The notes beneath the pieces were generated by a model. That model was not told the DNA's origin. It ran no database searches and worked only from the letters and a program-made list of their open reading frames with translations. From Candidatus Woesearchaeota archaeon (GTDB taxonomy: Archaea; Nanobdellota; Nanobdellia; Woesearchaeales; SKIA01): a stretch of DNA of 6,416 nucleotides. Location of the stretch: assembly GCA_007116645.1 (NCBI GenBank), contig SKIA01000074.1, positions 1 to 6,416 on the forward strand. Direction: 5' to 3'. Of the stretch, positions 5,540-6,416 are shown one piece after another (position 1 is the first letter of the stretch; every line of letters starts with the position of its first letter). Both the position numbers and the translations under genes were made by a program.

Positions 5540-5849
5540 ATGAGGAAAAAACCTCTGCGACCTCCTCAAAAAAGCTCGTGAAGAACGAGGCGTTTCTCGC
5601 TCAGTAGCCGCTAGAGCAGCGTTTCCTGATAAAACCAATGTGAAGGGGCTTGTGTACCACCTAGAAGAGTATGAGCGAAACTTTTTTTGCCGTCTATCAA
5701 ACATGAAGAAGTATCGTGAAGACAAGTTGGTTGCGCACGAGATGCGACTACGAACATATCTGTCCTGGCTTGAGTTACCGCGAGAAGTAGTTACACAGAT
5801 ACAAGCGTTTTATCAGCAACACACAGGACGCAAAACTGAATTTTTATAA
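5540..5849 (+). CDS. Small HTH-like protein, 5' end broken by frameshift
   Basis: The frame ending at TAA 5847-5849 is open from 5544 and reads NLCDLLKKAREERGVS, RSVAARAAF, then VYHLEEYERN, which resembles a Xre-type helix-turn-helix, followed by a charged helical tail. Yet it has no in-frame start before a GTG at 5640, which would discard that segment. ATG 5540 is in another frame and joins the HTH frame if one A is dropped from the six-A run at 5546-5551, giving 102 residues beginning MRKNLCDLL. Alternatively, ATG 5535, overlapping the receiver stop, is in frame but meets TGA 5541 two codons on. So this is either an assembly indel, a recent mutation, a slippage site, or a shorter protein from GTG 5640. 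It directly follows the receiver gene, suggesting joint expression. Confidence 0.5.
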
Positions 5850-5850
5850 A
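5841..5850 (+). promoter_or_regulatory. TATA box of the cyclophilin gene
   Basis: TTTTTATAAA overlaps the stop of the HTH-like gene and is centred about 27 bases before the ATG at 5873, predicting transcription from the start codon itself. The following palindrome lies between this box and the start. Confidence 0.65.
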
Positions 5851-5857
5851 TGACCAA

Positions 5858-5875
5858 CATATCCACGTGGATATG
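5858..5875. promoter_or_regulatory. 18-bp perfect palindrome over the start codon (operator candidate)
   Basis: CATATCCACGTGGATATG is its own reverse complement over all 18 bases, and its last three bases are the start codon of the cyclophilin gene. It covers the region from just downstream of the TATA box to the predicted transcription start. If the message is leaderless, the RNA cannot form the hairpin, so a DNA-level role such as repressor binding is likelier. The binding protein is unknown. Confidence 0.55.
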
Positions 5876-6416
5876 AGATGGGGAATTATGCTACTCGCGC
5901 TCGCAGTGTTTGCGGGGTGCACCACAGGAGCAGCAACACAGACAATGACAGAACACGTAGTATTTGAGACCACACAAGGCACCTTCACCGTAGAGCTTGA
6001 CCGAGAAGCAGCACCACAAACCGTTGCTAACTTTCTTACATACGTAGAGGACGGACACTATGATGGCACCGTCTTTCACCGCGTCATTCCAGGCTTTATG
6101 GTACAAGGAGGAGGATTCACTCCTGACGGCGAACAAAAACCTACCATGGCACCCATCCCTCTTGAAAGCGAAAATGGCTTAACAAACGACCGCGGAACAG
6201 TCGCAATGGCACGAACAATGGTTCCTGACAGCGCAACCAGCCAGTTCTTTGTGAACGTTGTTGATAACGCATTTCTTAACTATGCACCAGGAAACCCAGG
6301 ATACGCAGTATTTGGACGCGTAACCGAAGGCATGGACGTCATCGATGAGATCGTCGCAGTCCCAACCGCCAACCGCGGGCCAAACGGCGACTGGCCAGTC
6401 GAAGACATCATCATCA
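5873..6416 (+). CDS. Cyclophilin-type prolyl isomerase, putative lipoprotein (3' end outside window)
   Basis: The open frame gives 181 residues and runs off the right edge, probably only shortly before the end of the domain. Residues 1-16 look like a short lipoprotein signal: one arginine, a hydrophobic stretch MLLALAVFAG and C16 in the lipobox position, although phenylalanine at -3 is not ideal. The rest is a cyclophilin, which catalyses cis-trans isomerisation of peptidyl-proline bonds. FHRVIPGFMVQGG holds R70, F75 and Q78, equivalent to the human CypA residues R55, F60 and Q63. AMART and SATSQFFVN (to 128) and YAVFGRVTEGMDVIDEI (144-160) follow as in bacterial PpiA/PpiB. A membrane-anchored, outward-facing folding helper is inferred. 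ATG 5873 is chosen because the signal peptide starts there and the TATA spacing fits. Confidence 0.9.
   Translation, partial: MRWGIMLLALAVFAGCTTGAATQTMTEHVVFETTQGTFTVELDREAAPQTVANFLTYVEDGHYDGTVFHRVIPGFMVQGGGFTPDGEQKPTMAPIPLESENGLTNDRGTVAMARTMVPDSATSQFFVNVVDNAFLNYAPGNPGYAVFGRVTEGMDVIDEIVAVPTANRGPNGDWPVEDIII

Noticed and set aside
5535..5543. In-frame TGA after ATG 5535 as a selenocysteine or reassigned codon
   Set aside because: Other genes here use TGA as a stop (receiver gene), no selenocysteine element is apparent, and an indel in the nearby A run explains the frame more simply.
1..6416. CRISPR array, insertion sequence or phage genes
   Set aside because: No regularly spaced repeats, transposase-like ORF, terminal inverted repeats or phage proteins were seen.

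Overview
The window looks archaeal. Almost every protein gene has a TATA-like box centred about 23-28 bases before its start codon and no Shine-Dalgarno sequence, which is the layout of leaderless archaeal transcripts. A tRNA gene is interrupted by an insert in the anticodon loop and encodes no CCA. Two genes belong to the archaeal family that joins an AbrB-like DNA-binding domain to a PhoU-like helical domain. Together with a moderately AT-rich composition, this suggests a DPANN-type archaeon such as the Woesearchaeota/Pacearchaeota group. That lineage is inference; 'archaeon' is the firm part.

Layout from left to right: (1) the 3' end of a PhoU-like gene (+), cut by the window edge; (2) a hairpin with a T-run, then a convergent FMN nitroreductase gene (-); (3) a divergent CDP-alcohol phosphatidyltransferase gene (+); (4) a 60-codon unknown ORF (-), the only gene with a strong Shine-Dalgarno; (5) a 354-base AT-rich control region with several inverted repeats; (6) a complete PhoU-like gene (+), paralogous to the first; (7) an AI-2E/PerM-family membrane protein gene (+); (8) an intron-containing tRNA, best read as tRNA-Ser(GCT) (-); (9) a CheY-like receiver protein with an unrecognised C-terminal region (+); (10) a small helix-turn-helix-like protein gene (+) whose 5' end is broken by a frameshift or stop; (11) a cyclophilin-type prolyl isomerase with a lipoprotein-like signal (+), cut by the right edge, whose start codon lies within an 18-bp perfect palindrome.

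Most genes appear to be transcribed singly. The likely exception is the receiver/HTH-like pair, where the genes nearly touch (ATGA at the junction) and may form a two-gene regulatory unit. The PhoU-like pair brackets the nitroreductase and lipid-enzyme genes and probably arose by duplication. The points most worth a second look are the start-codon palindrome of the cyclophilin gene, the broken HTH-like gene behind the receiver protein, and the tRNA, whose anticodon stem does not pair cleanly. I did not find a clear new multi-gene system.
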